Source: Pseudomonas kuykendallii (GTDB lineage: Bacteria > Pseudomonadota > Gammaproteobacteria > Pseudomonadales > Pseudomonadaceae). Taken from it: a stretch of 64,000 nucleotides of DNA. Numbering within the stretch: position 1 is the first letter of the stretch; every line of letters begins with the position of its first letter. A program made the position numbers and the translations under genes. This document shows positions 49,637 to 58,652 of the stretch, piece after piece. The notes under the pieces are model-generated. The model saw only the letters and a program-made list of their open reading frames with translations, did no database searches and had not been told where the DNA came from. Location of the stretch: NCBI RefSeq assembly GCF_900106975.1, contig NZ_FNNU01000007.1, positions 62,001-126,000 on the forward strand, written 5' to 3'.

Positions 49637-50089
49637 CTAGCTCTTGCGCTTCCACTGGTCGAGGCGGACCACGTTATCGGTGCGCCGCGGCGCCGGCGGT
49701 TCGTTCGGCACGCTTTCCAGGATGACGCTGGCGGCGACTTCCACCACCGGTGCGGGCATCGGCTCGGCGGCGGCCGGCAGCGGGTGCGCTTCCAGCTCGA
49801 TACGGCCGAGGTGATTGCCGAACATCACCAGGGTGCCGGCATGGCGCTGCTCGCCGGTGACGGTGAACTCGAAGGCGTAGACCCGCGCGAAGCGCTTGCG
49901 CCCGCGGCTGTCGGCGACCAGGCCGAAACGGCGGAAAGCGACGTTCTCATCGAGCAGTTCCACCTGCACCTTCGCGCAATGCTGGCGCGCCAGGAGCAAC
50001 GCGCGCTCGCGCACGCCGTGGCCATGCCAGAGCCAGGCGCCGGCGCCAGCCAGTAACAGCAGCAGGAACAGATTGCCGAGGGTCAGCAT
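49637..50089 (-). CDS. DUF3301 family membrane-anchored protein
   Basis: A 150-residue protein with an N-terminal membrane helix (MLTLGNLFLLLLLAGAGAWLW) and a conserved soluble part (ARQHCAKVQVELLDENVAFRRFGLVAD ... RVYAFEFTVTGEQRHAGTLVM) that I recognise as DUF3301. The C-terminal 45 residues are Pro/Ala-rich with a basic end. Function unknown. The longer open frame reaching upstream is a shadow of the HMG-CoA lyase-like gene. Confidence 0.8.
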   Translation of the reverse strand: MLTLGNLFLLLLLAGAGAWLWHGHGVRERALLLARQHCAKVQVELLDENVAFRRFGLVADSRGRKRFARVYAFEFTVTGEQRHAGTLVMFGNHLGRIELEAHPLPAAAEPMPAPVVEVAASVILESVPNEPPAPRRTDNVVRLDQWKRKS

Positions 50090-50190
50090 GGAGGGTCCAG
50101 TCGAGGGGCGGAGACAGGAGCTTACCCCAACCCCGGCGACTTTCAACGGGGCGCATCCGGGCTTTTTTCGCGGCCCGGTCAGGCCGTTTT

Positions 50191-51114
50191 TCAGGCCTGC
50201 AGCGCGCGGGGTTTCGGGTAGCGGCGGTCGGCCTTGCCGGCCTTCAGCACCTGCCCGGGCAGGGCATGGCCGACGATCGCCGGCAGCTCGGCGGCGACGC
50301 CCAGCAGGGCGTCGAGATCGACCCCGGTGTCCTCGCCCATCTGCGCGAACATGTGCACCAGGTCCTCGGTGCAGACGTTGCCGGTGGCGCCCGGCGCGTA
50401 GGGGCAGCCACCGAGCCCGCCGAGGGAGGCATCGAAGCGGCGGATGCCGACCTGGAACGCCGCCAGCGCGTTGGCCAGGCCCATGCCCCGGGTGTCGTGC
50501 ACGTGCAGGGTGAAGCCGGCCTGCGGCCAGCGCGCCAGGGCTTCGCGGCAGATCCGCGCGACCTGCGCCGGGTTGGCCATGCCGGTGGTGTCGCACAGCG
50601 TCACGCCCTGCACGCCGATCGCCAGCAGCCGCTCGATCAGCTGGTAGACCCGTTCTTCCGCGATCTGGCCCTCGAACGGACAGCCGAAGGTGGTCGACAG
50701 CGAAGCGTTGATGAACACGCCGCTGCCGCGGGTGACCTGGATGATCTCGGCAAACTGCGCCAACGACTGCTCCGGAGTCATGCGCAGGTTGGCCAGGCCG
50801 TGGGTGTCGCTGGCCGACATCACCAGGTTGATCTCGTCCACCCCGCAAGCCAGGGCGCGCTCGGCGCCCTTCACGTTGGGCACCAGTACGCTGTACTCGA
50901 CGCCCGGCACGCGGGTGATGCCGTGCATCACCTCCTCGGCATCGCGCAGGTTGGGGATCGCCCTGGGCGAGGTGAACGAGGTCGCCTCGATCTTCGCCAG
51001 GCCGCAGCGCGACAGCGCGTCGATCAGGGCGATCTTGGTCTCGGTGGCGATGAAGTCGGCTTCGATCTGGAAGCCGTCGCGGGTAGCGACTTCCTGGATG
51101 TAGAGACGGGTCAT
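50191..51114 (-). CDS. Hydroxymethylglutaryl-CoA lyase family protein
   Basis: A 307-residue TIM-barrel lyase that would split HMG-CoA, or a similar 3-hydroxyacyl-CoA, to acetyl-CoA and acetoacetate. The N-terminal EVATRDGFQ supplies catalytic Arg12 and metal-binding Asp13, HVHDTRGMG supplies the metal-binding His pair, and GLGGCPYAPGATGN has the catalytic Cys. The start at 51114 gives MTRLYIQEV. It lies downstream of a CaiB-type CoA-transferase gene, which could form its CoA-ester substrate. The exact substrate is not determined by sequence. Confidence 0.87.
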   Translation of the reverse strand: MTRLYIQEVATRDGFQIEADFIATETKIALIDALSRCGLAKIEATSFTSPRAIPNLRDAEEVMHGITRVPGVEYSVLVPNVKGAERALACGVDEINLVMSASDTHGLANLRMTPEQSLAQFAEIIQVTRGSGVFINASLSTTFGCPFEGQIAEERVYQLIERLLAIGVQGVTLCDTTGMANPAQVARICREALARWPQAGFTLHVHDTRGMGLANALAAFQVGIRRFDASLGGLGGCPYAPGATGNVCTEDLVHMFAQMGEDTGVDLDALLGVAAELPAIVGHALPGQVLKAGKADRRYPKPRALQA

Positions 51115-51224
51115 GGGGCAATCCTGTTGGGTCGGGTATGTGGCCCGGGTCGAGCGCAGCGACACCCGGGACGGATCTCCTGGGTATCACGTCGTTCAAC
51201 CCAGGCTACCGGCGATGGCTGGCT

Positions 51225-52418
51225 TCAGATGATGCCGCGCTCACGCAGGCCGGCGACCTGTTCCGCGCTGAGGCCGAGCCCTGCCAGGATGTCCTCGCTG
51301 TGCTCGCCGAGCTGCGGGCCGCCGCCGCCGATGCGGCCCGGCGTGCGGCTGAGCTTGGGCAGCACGCCGGGCACTTTCAGCGGGCCGGCGCTGGTCTGCA
51401 CCTGCGCGATCATCTGCCGCGCCAGATAGTGCGGGTCGGCGACGATGTCGGCGGCGCTGTAGGGGAAGCCGGCCGGCACGCGCACCTCGTTGAGCGCGGC
51501 GATCACTTCGTCGCGGCCGCGCTGCAGCGTCCACTCGGCGATGGCGTTGTCGATCAGCTCGGCGTGTTGGCTGCGCCCGTCGTTGTGCGCGTAGCGCGGG
51601 TCGTCGCCAAGATCGGTGCGGCCGATCAACGTCATCAGGCGCTTGAAGATGCTGTCACCGTTGCCGGCGATCAGCACGTAGCGGCCGTCGTTGCACGGGT
51701 AGGAGTTCGACGGCGTGATGCCGGGCAGCGCGCTGCCGGCCGGCTCGCGGACGTAGCCGAAGGCGTCGTACTCGGGCACCAGGCTTTCCATCATGGCGAA
51801 CACCGACTCGTACAGAGCCACGTCGATGTTCTGGCCGAGGCCGCTGCGCTGGCGTTCCTGCAGCGCCAGCAGCACGCCGATCACGCCATACAGCGAGGAC
51901 AGCGAGTCGCCGATGCTGACGCCAACGCGCACCGGCGCCTGGCCGGGGTAGCCGGAGAGGTGGCGCAGGCCGCCCATCGCCTCGCCGATCACGCCGAAAC
52001 CGGGGCGATCGCGATAGGGGCCGGTCTGCCCGTAACCGGAGATGCGCAGCATGATCAGCCGCGGGTTGATCTCGGCCAGCGCGTCCCAGCCCAGGCCCCA
52101 TTCTTCCAGCGTGCCGGGACGGAAGTTCTCCACCAGCACGTCGGCCTCGGCGATCAGCCGGCGGGCGATCTCCTGGCCTTCGGCGGCTTTCAGGTCGAGG
52201 CTCAGCGAGCGCTTGTTGCGCGACTGAACGTGCCACCAGAGCGAGGTACCGTCCTTGAGCTTGCGCCATTTGCGCAGCGGGTCGCCGATGCCCGGCGGCT
52301 CGATCTTCACCACGTCGGCGCCGAATTCGCCGAGCATCTTGCTGGCGAAGGGGCCGGCGATCAGCTGGCCCATCTCCACCACCCTGAGGCCCTGAAGTGG
52401 CAGGTTGCTCTGCATCAT
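51225..52418 (-). CDS. CaiB/BaiF family (type III) CoA-transferase
   Basis: A 397-residue class III CoA-transferase. The family N-terminus is present (LRVVEMGQLIAGPFASKMLGEFGADVVKIE), with VENFRPG and the candidate catalytic Asp in VGVSIGDSLSSLYG. The start is the first of two adjacent ATGs at 52418, after GAGGGGA. It precedes the HMG-CoA lyase-like gene by 110 bp on the same strand, suggesting activation of an acid followed by C-C cleavage. Divergent from a LysR regulator. Confidence 0.88.
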   Translation of the reverse strand: MMQSNLPLQGLRVVEMGQLIAGPFASKMLGEFGADVVKIEPPGIGDPLRKWRKLKDGTSLWWHVQSRNKRSLSLDLKAAEGQEIARRLIAEADVLVENFRPGTLEEWGLGWDALAEINPRLIMLRISGYGQTGPYRDRPGFGVIGEAMGGLRHLSGYPGQAPVRVGVSIGDSLSSLYGVIGVLLALQERQRSGLGQNIDVALYESVFAMMESLVPEYDAFGYVREPAGSALPGITPSNSYPCNDGRYVLIAGNGDSIFKRLMTLIGRTDLGDDPRYAHNDGRSQHAELIDNAIAEWTLQRGRDEVIAALNEVRVPAGFPYSAADIVADPHYLARQMIAQVQTSAGPLKVPGVLPKLSRTPGRIGGGGPQLGEHSEDILAGLGLSAEQVAGLRERGII

Positions 52419-52495
52419 GTCCGTCCCCTCGTTCTGTATGGCGGTGAGCATGGAACAGCCCGCGGCGGCGGACAATCAACGAATCGCCAAGCTAT

Positions 52496-52514
52496 CCTTC
52501 GTGCTTCGCGAAGG
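52496..52514. promoter_or_regulatory. Candidate LysR-type operator in the CaiB-LysR gap
   Basis: CCTTCG-N7-CGAAGG contains a T-N11-A core (T52499, A52511). It lies between the divergent CoA-transferase and LysR genes, where the regulator would control both. Confidence 0.6.
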
Positions 52515-52586
52515 CGTAAAGCCGAATGCCTTCTACAGGCCGGTTTCCCGGCATGCGTTTCGCCAATCGCGAACACAGGAAGCCCC

Positions 52587-53531
52587 ATGCGCCGTATCGA
52601 TTTCGTCACCCTCAGGCTCTTCGTCAGTATCGCCGACGAACGCAGCCTGACCCGCGCCGCCGAGCGCGAACACCTGGCCCTGGCCGCAGTGAGCAAACGC
52701 ATCAGCGACCTGGAGAACCAGCTCGGCAGCGCCCTGCTGTATCGCCAGCCGAAGGGCGTCGAGCTGACCCCGGCCGGCCACGCGCTGCTGCATCACGCGC
52801 ACACCCTGCTCGACGACCTGCAGCAGATGAGCGCCGACCTCAGCGAGTTCAGCCTCGGCGTGAAGGGCCACGTACGCATCCATGCCAACACCTCGGCGGT
52901 GATCGAATTCCTTCCCGAGGATTTGAGCCGCTTCGCACGCGCGCACCCGGAGGTGAAGATCGACCTCGAGGAGCGGGTCAGCAGCGAAACCGTACGCGCG
53001 GTGCGCGAGGGCCTGGCCGACATCGGCATCTTCGCCGGGCACGTGCAGGCCGACGAGCTGCAGGTCTTCAGCTACCGCCACGACCAGCTCGCGCTGGTCA
53101 CCCCGCGCGATCACCCGCTGGCCGGGCTCCGCGATGTCGCCCTGCGCGACGCCATCGGCTACGACTTCATCGGCCTGCAACAGGATTCCTCGCTGCACGG
53201 TCTGTTGCAGCGCACCGCGCACCAGCTCGGCCGGCCTCTGCGGATGCGTATCCAGGTGCGCAGCTTCGAGGCGATCAGCCGGATGATCCAGACCGGCATG
53301 GGCGTCGGCGTGCTGCCCGAAGCCGCGGTGCGCGACCTGCTGCCGGCGCTCGACGTGGCGGTGATTCCGCTCACCGACCCCTGGGCCAGGCGCGAACTGA
53401 AGGTCGGCGTGCGCAGCCTGGAGCGCCTGTCGGTCACCGCGCGGCAGATGCTCGAACACCTGCTCGCGGACGCGCCCGGCTCTTCCCGCGCCGCGGCATC
53501 AGCGGATGACCGGGGGCAATCCGCTCGCTGA
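52587..53531 (+). CDS. LysR-family transcriptional regulator
   Basis: A 314-residue regulator. The helix-turn-helix domain is MRRIDFVTLRLFVSIADERSLTRAAEREHLALAAVSKRISDLE and the effector domain follows with MIQTGMGVGVLPEAAV. ATG 52587 is preceded by AGGAAG; the long open frame upstream is a shadow of the CoA-transferase gene. Divergent placement suggests that it controls the CoA-transferase/lyase pair. Confidence 0.9.
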   Translation: MRRIDFVTLRLFVSIADERSLTRAAEREHLALAAVSKRISDLENQLGSALLYRQPKGVELTPAGHALLHHAHTLLDDLQQMSADLSEFSLGVKGHVRIHANTSAVIEFLPEDLSRFARAHPEVKIDLEERVSSETVRAVREGLADIGIFAGHVQADELQVFSYRHDQLALVTPRDHPLAGLRDVALRDAIGYDFIGLQQDSSLHGLLQRTAHQLGRPLRMRIQVRSFEAISRMIQTGMGVGVLPEAAVRDLLPALDVAVIPLTDPWARRELKVGVRSLERLSVTARQMLEHLLADAPGSSRAAASADDRGQSAR

Positions 53532-53581
53532 AAAAGCCGGTAGGATGCGCTCCGACTTCGCAGACCTGCCGGTAATCCTCC

Positions 53582-53983
53582 TTGCACCGACGCGGCCCCA
53601 CACGACACGCAGCCTGGCTTGGCCTCTTCGCCATGCTGCTGGTGTTCGCCGGTCCGTTGCTGTCGCAGGGTATGGCGCACCACGCCATGCCGGGGATGCA
53701 GGCGTCGATGGACATGGCCGCGATGCCGGGCATGCACGACATGCCGGGCATGGCGCACGCCGACGCCCATCCCGCCAGCACCGGCGCCGACGATGCGCTG
53801 TGGGCCCAGTGCGGCTACTGCACCCTGTTGTTCAGTTGCCCGGCCCTGGTCGCGGCGCCCTTCGATCTGCCGCCGGCAGGTCTGTTCATCACCCCGCTGG
53901 CAACCCCACGGATCGTCGACGGCCACGCCGCTTCAGCGGTGTTCCCCGGCGCACGCAGCCGCGCGCCACCGCTGTTTTCCTGA
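53582..53983 (+). CDS. DUF2946 family protein, Met/His-rich, copper-associated
   Basis: A 133-residue exported protein. The signal-type segment AAWLGLFAMLLVFAGPLLSQ is followed by a Met/His-rich stretch (HHAMPGMQASMDMAAMPGMHDMPGMAHADAH), suited to Cu(I) binding, and a CGYC motif. The only early start is TTG 53582, because an in-frame stop lies 6 bp upstream of it; ATG 53634 would remove half the signal. It lies 82 bp before oprC. A periplasmic copper-binding role is inferred. Confidence 0.75.
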   Translation: MHRRGPTRHAAWLGLFAMLLVFAGPLLSQGMAHHAMPGMQASMDMAAMPGMHDMPGMAHADAHPASTGADDALWAQCGYCTLLFSCPALVAAPFDLPPAGLFITPLATPRIVDGHAASAVFPGARSRAPPLFS

Positions 53984-54065
53984 TCGTCCCCCCGACCCGC
54001 TGACCTCTCGGCGCGCCTGCGCGCGCGCGGCGCAGCGGCATCCGTCTCCCGATCATGGAAAGCAC

Positions 54066-56132
54066 ATGTCCACATTACGTACCCGCGCGCGCCTGGTTTT
54101 CGTCGCCAGCCCGCTGCTGCTGAACGCGCCTTTCGCGTTGTCTGCGCCTGACGAATCGAGCCCGCTCGAACTGGAAACCCAGGTGGTCACGGCGGTTGCG
54201 CCGCAATCCCCGCTGACCGTCGTCACCGACCCGAAACAGCCACGCCAGCCGGTGCCGGCCAGCGACGGCGCCGATTACCTGAAGACCATCCCCGGCTTCT
54301 CGGTGATCCGCGCCGGTGGCAGCAACGGCGATCCGGTGCTGCGCGGGATGTTCGGCTCGCGGCTGAACATCCTCACCAACGGCGGCCAGATGATCGGCGC
54401 CTGCCCCAACCGGATGGACGCGCCGACGTCCTACATTTCGCCGGAAACCTTCGACAGCCTGACCGTGATCAAGGGCCCGCAGAGCGTGCTCTACGGTCCC
54501 GGCGCCTCGGCCGGCACGGTGCTTTTCGAGCGCGATCCGGAGCGCTTCGGCGAACTCGGCGCGCGCCTCGATGGCAGCGTTCTAGTGGGCTCCAACGGGC
54601 GCTTCGACAAGGTCGTCGACGGCGCCGTGGGCGGCTCGCAGGGCTATCTGCGGGTCGTCGGCAACCAGGCCCGCGCCGACGACTACCGCGACGGCAACGG
54701 CCACCACGTGCCGTCGAAATGGGACAAGTGGAACGGCGATGTCGCCCTCGGCTGGACGCCGGACGCCGACACCCTGGTCGAGCTCAGCGCTGGTGCCGGC
54801 GACGGCGAGGCGCGCTACGCCGGGCGTGGCATGGACGGTGCGCAGTTCAAGCGCGAAAGCCTGGCCCTGCGCCTGAAGAAGTCCAACATCGGCGAGGTGC
54901 TGCAGGAGCTGGAGGCGCGGGTGTACTACAACTACGCCGACCACGTGATGGACAACTACAGCCTGCGCACGCCCTCGGGGACCGGCATGATGGCCGGGCC
55001 GATGGCGGCCGATGTCGACCGCCGCACCCTCGGCGGGCGCGTCTCCGCTACCTGGCGCTGGGTCGACTGGCAACTGATCGGCGGGGCCGATGCCCAGGTC
55101 AGCGAACACCGCGAGCGCAGCGCCTCGGGCATCGACACCTACGACGACCAGCCCTGGAGCCACGACGCGACCATGCGTAACGCCGGCCTGTTCAGCGAAT
55201 TGACCTGGTACGCCGCCGAACGTCGCCGGCTGATCGGCGGTGCGCGCCTGGACCGCGCCTCGGCCCGCGACTACCGCTCCAGCCTCGGTTCGGGCATGGG
55301 CGCGGTGGCCAACCCCACCGCCGGCGACACGCGCAGCGACAGCCTGCCGAGCGGCTTCCTGCGCTTCGAGCAGGACCTCGCCGACTCGCCGACGACGCTG
55401 TATGCCGGCGTGGGCCACGTGCAGCGTTTCCCCGACTACTGGGAGCTGTACTCGCCGGATGCCGGCCCGGCCGGCTCGGCGAACGCCTTCGACGGCGTCC
55501 GTCCGGAAAAGACCACCCAGCTCGACATCGGCGCGCAGTACGCCGGCGAGCACCTGCAGGCGTGGGCCTCGGCCTATGCCGGCCAGGTCCGCGACTACAT
55601 CCTCTTCGAGTACCGCAACGGCGGGATGATGGGCAGCAGCTCGCAGGCGCGCAACGTCGATGCGCGGATCATGGGCGGCGAGCTGGGTGCGGCCTATCAC
55701 CTGAGCGAGCACTGGAAGGCCGATGCGACGCTGGCCTATTCCTGGGGCAAGAACAGTTCGGACGGGGAGGCGCTGCCGCAGATGCCGCCGCTGGAATCCC
55801 GCCTCGGGCTGACCTACGAGCGTGACGACTGGAGCGTCGGCGCCCTCTGGCGGCTGGTCGCCGAGCAGGGCCGGGTGGCGCAGGACAAGGGCAACGTGGT
55901 CGGCAAGGATTACGGCGACAGCAGCGGCTTCGGCGTCTTCTCGCTCAACGGCAGCTATCGGCTGAGCGAGCAGGTCAAGCTCAGCGCCGGGGTCGACAAC
56001 CTGTTCGACAAGGCCTACGCCGAACACCTCAACCTGGCCGGCAATGCCGGCTTCGGCTACGCCGCCGACGATCCGCAGCCGGTGCAGGAGCCGGGACGCA
56101 CGCTGTGGACCAAGGTGAACTTCAGCTTCTGA
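54066..56132 (+). CDS. oprC: TonB-dependent copper receptor OprC
   Basis: A 688-residue outer-membrane receptor. A signal peptide (about 1-27) is followed by the plug domain and a 22-strand beta-barrel ending in a terminal aromatic residue (KVNFSF). The copper-binding C-x-x-x-M motif of OprC is present as Cys113-P-N-R-Met117, and other methionine pairs occur in the barrel loops (GMMAGPM, NGGMMGSS). ATG 54066 gives MSTLRTRARLVFVASPLLL; the open frame upstream overlaps the DUF2946 gene. The DUF2946-oprC pair suggests copper uptake. Confidence 0.92.
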   Translation: MSTLRTRARLVFVASPLLLNAPFALSAPDESSPLELETQVVTAVAPQSPLTVVTDPKQPRQPVPASDGADYLKTIPGFSVIRAGGSNGDPVLRGMFGSRLNILTNGGQMIGACPNRMDAPTSYISPETFDSLTVIKGPQSVLYGPGASAGTVLFERDPERFGELGARLDGSVLVGSNGRFDKVVDGAVGGSQGYLRVVGNQARADDYRDGNGHHVPSKWDKWNGDVALGWTPDADTLVELSAGAGDGEARYAGRGMDGAQFKRESLALRLKKSNIGEVLQELEARVYYNYADHVMDNYSLRTPSGTGMMAGPMAADVDRRTLGGRVSATWRWVDWQLIGGADAQVSEHRERSASGIDTYDDQPWSHDATMRNAGLFSELTWYAAERRRLIGGARLDRASARDYRSSLGSGMGAVANPTAGDTRSDSLPSGFLRFEQDLADSPTTLYAGVGHVQRFPDYWELYSPDAGPAGSANAFDGVRPEKTTQLDIGAQYAGEHLQAWASAYAGQVRDYILFEYRNGGMMGSSSQARNVDARIMGGELGAAYHLSEHWKADATLAYSWGKNSSDGEALPQMPPLESRLGLTYERDDWSVGALWRLVAEQGRVAQDKGNVVGKDYGDSSGFGVFSLNGSYRLSEQVKLSAGVDNLFDKAYAEHLNLAGNAGFGYAADDPQPVQEPGRTLWTKVNFSF

Positions 56133-56143
56133 CCGCAGGCGTT

Positions 56144-56171
56144 CGCAGGGTGGGCCGCGACCCGCCCTGCG
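56144..56171. terminator. Bidirectional hairpin between oprC and antiporter
   Basis: An 11-bp stem CGCAGGGTGGG / CCCGCCCTGCG with one wobble pair and a 6-base loop. It lies between convergent genes; no T-run. Confidence 0.65.
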
Positions 56172-56177
56172 TTCCGA

Positions 56178-57848
56178 TCAAACCGCCGCTACCCGACGCT
56201 CTTCCAGCCGCTCGAACATGCTGCGGGCGATTTCCCGCTCGCCCATCACCACGAGATCCGCGCCGCTCTGTTCGAGGTGTTCCACCTCGGCGTCGAAATG
56301 CGCGCGGGCGATGATGCACAGCTGCGGGCACAGCTCGCGCGCGTGCTGGACGATCTTCGCCGCCTCGAACCCATTGGGTATCGCCACCAGCAGCCAGCGC
56401 GCCGAGCCGATGTTGGCCTGCTCCAGCACGCCCGATTTCACCGCGTTGCCAAGCACCGCGCTGATGCCCGCTTCGCGCAGGCCGTCGATGCCGCCCAGGT
56501 CATCCTCGATCACCACCAGCGGCGTGCCGGTTTCGCGCAGGCGCGCGCTGATCAGCCGGCCGACGCGGCCGTGGCCGATGAGGATGGCGTGGTCGCGCTC
56601 GTCGATCGGCGGCGGCGCGTCGACCTCCGCCGGCGCCGGTGCCGGGCCGGGTTCGCGCCGGTCGAGCCAGGGTTTGAGGCGGGTGATGGCGATGAACAGC
56701 AGCGGGTTGACCAGGATCGACAGGATCGCGCCGGCCAGCAGCAGGTCGCGACCCTGGGCCGGCAACAGCTCCAGGCCGATGCCGAGGGCGATCAGGATGA
56801 AACTGAACTCGCCGATCTGCGCCAGGCTGGCGGCGATGGTCAGTGCCGTGGACAGCGGATGGCCGAAGGCACGGACGATCAGCAGCGCGCCGATCGACTT
56901 GCCGAGGACGATGACCAGGAAGGTCGCCAGCACCGGCAGCGGTTCGGCGATCAGGATGCGCGGGTCGAAGAGCATGCCGACCGAGACGAAGAACAGCACG
57001 GCGAAGGCGTCGCGCAGCGGAAGGGTCTTCTCCGCCGCGTCGTGGCTGAGTTCCGATTCGTTGAGGACCATCCCGGCGAAGAACGCGCCGAGAGCGAAGG
57101 ACACGTCGAACAGCACCGCCGAACCGAAGGCGATGCCCATGGCGATGCTCAGCACGGCGAGGGTGAACAGCTCGCGCGAGCCCGTGCTGGCCACCTTGCC
57201 CAGCAGCCAGGGCACGAAGCGGCGACCGCCCACCAGCATCAGCACGATGAAGGTGGCGACCTTGCCGAGGGTCAGCAGCAGCTCCATGGGCAGGCTGACG
57301 TCGGCATTCGCCTGCTTGCCGCCGAGCAGCCCGGATACCGCCGGCAGCAACACCAGCACCAGCACCATCAGCAGGTCCTCGACGATCAGCCAGCCGATGG
57401 CGATGCGCCCGCGCTGGGTGTCGAGCAACTGGCGCTCCTCGAGTGCGCGCAGCAGCACCACGGTACTCGCCACCGACAGCGCCAGGCCGAACACCAGCCC
57501 GGCGCCGAGCGTCCAGCCCAGCGCCCAGGCCAGGCCCATGCCGAGCAGGGTGGCGACGACGACCTGCACCAGCGCGCCGGGAATCGCGATGCCCTTCACC
57601 GACATCAGGTCCTTCAGCGAGAAGTGCAGGCCGACGCCGAACATCAGCAGGATCACACCGAGTTCGGAAATCTCCAGCGACAGCGCCTGGTCGGCGACGA
57701 ATCCGGGGGTGAACGGGCCGGCGACCACGCCGGCCAGCAGGTAGCCCACCAGCGGCGAGATGCGCAGGCGGTTGGCCAGGCCGCCCAGGATGAACGCCAG
57801 CACCAGCCCGGCGGCGAGGGTGGCGATCAGCGGGGTTTGATGGGGCAT
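56178..57848 (-). CDS. CPA2 cation:proton antiporter, YbaL/KefB type
   Basis: A 556-residue inner-membrane antiporter. About 12 membrane helices (residues 1-390) are followed by a cytoplasmic RCK/TrkA-N domain (about 415-540) with the NAD-binding HAILIGHGRVGRLISARL. The arrangement matches YbaL of E. coli and the KefB family; potassium or sodium exchange for protons is likely. It stands alone, convergent with oprC. Confidence 0.88.
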   Translation of the reverse strand: MPHQTPLIATLAAGLVLAFILGGLANRLRISPLVGYLLAGVVAGPFTPGFVADQALSLEISELGVILLMFGVGLHFSLKDLMSVKGIAIPGALVQVVVATLLGMGLAWALGWTLGAGLVFGLALSVASTVVLLRALEERQLLDTQRGRIAIGWLIVEDLLMVLVLVLLPAVSGLLGGKQANADVSLPMELLLTLGKVATFIVLMLVGGRRFVPWLLGKVASTGSRELFTLAVLSIAMGIAFGSAVLFDVSFALGAFFAGMVLNESELSHDAAEKTLPLRDAFAVLFFVSVGMLFDPRILIAEPLPVLATFLVIVLGKSIGALLIVRAFGHPLSTALTIAASLAQIGEFSFILIALGIGLELLPAQGRDLLLAGAILSILVNPLLFIAITRLKPWLDRREPGPAPAPAEVDAPPPIDERDHAILIGHGRVGRLISARLRETGTPLVVIEDDLGGIDGLREAGISAVLGNAVKSGVLEQANIGSARWLLVAIPNGFEAAKIVQHARELCPQLCIIARAHFDAEVEHLEQSGADLVVMGEREIARSMFERLEERRVAAV

Positions 57849-58002
57849 GCGGCTCTCCTTGGCACGGGACCTGGCCGCCGCGCGTTGCAGAGCGGCCGCG
57901 GGCGAAGCGGGGCGGATGCGCGAAGCGCGCCTTCCACTCCTCAGAGTAACCGCTCAAGGACCTTGGTTGGCGCCGGTTTGTCCTTGATTTTGCAACGGAA
58001 TC

Positions 58003-58488
58003 TTACTCGTAGCTGTCCTTGAGCCCCTGGTAGCGCTGCTCCAGTTCCTGGCGGATCTGGCGGCGCTGCTGGGCCTGGGCGAAACGCCGTTTCTCGTCGT
58101 AGGTTTCCGGCTGCAGCGGCGGCACCGGCGACGGTTTGCCGTCCTGGTCCATTGCGACCATGGTGAAGAAGCTGCTGTTGGTATGCCGCACCGAGCGCTC
58201 GCGGATGTTCTCGGTGACCACCTTCACGCCGACTTCCATCGAGGTGCGCCCGGTGTAGTTGACCGAGGCGAGGAAGGTCACCAGTTCGCCGACGTGCACT
58301 GGCTCGCGGAAGATCACCTGGTCCACCGACAGCGTCACCACGTAGCGACCGGCATAGCGGCTGGCGCAGGCGTAGGCGACTTCGTCGAGGTACTTGAGCA
58401 GGGTGCCGCCGTGCACGTTGCCGGAAAAGTTGGCCATGTCCGGCGTCATCAGCACCGTCATCGTCAATTGAGTGGTTCCGGCTTCCAT
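58003..58488 (-). CDS. Acyl-CoA thioesterase (hotdog fold, YciA-like)
   Basis: A 161-residue hotdog thioesterase that hydrolyses acyl-CoA. Conserved NVHGGTLLKYLDEVAYACASRYAG carries the HGG-x-L-x-x-x-D active-site motif, followed by VDQVIFREPVHVGE. The C-terminal 40 residues are charged and helical. The start at 58488 gives MEAGTTQLTMTVLMTPD; the open frame upstream is unsupported. It is 154 bp upstream of the antiporter on the same strand. Confidence 0.88.
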   Translation of the reverse strand: MEAGTTQLTMTVLMTPDMANFSGNVHGGTLLKYLDEVAYACASRYAGRYVVTLSVDQVIFREPVHVGELVTFLASVNYTGRTSMEVGVKVVTENIRERSVRHTNSSFFTMVAMDQDGKPSPVPPLQPETYDEKRRFAQAQQRRQIRQELEQRYQGLKDSYE

Positions 58489-58600
58489 GGCATCCCTCGT
58501 CTGTTCGTGGCTGGTTTCGCGCAACCATAGCCGAGGCGCAATCCTGGCGTCGCCTGGCTTCTGCCTCGGCGGCGGGATTACCGCCGCGCTGATTTGCATT

Positions 58601-58636
58601 TGTAGAAATATCGCCCAATAATGTAGATGTATCTAC
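58601..58636. promoter_or_regulatory. Candidate autoregulatory operator of the Xre-RES pair
   Basis: A perfect dyad GTAGAT-GT-ATCTAC (58623-58636) and a degenerate copy TGTAGAAATATC (58601-58612) are offset by 21 bp, two helical turns. They lie just before the antitoxin start, where the antitoxin complex would repress. Confidence 0.65.
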
Positions 58637-58652
58637 TATATGAGTGCCTTCC

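Noticed and set aside
51138-52586. N-terminal extension of the LysR frame at 52587
   Set aside because: It lies opposite the CoA-transferase gene; LysR proteins start at the helix-turn-helix.
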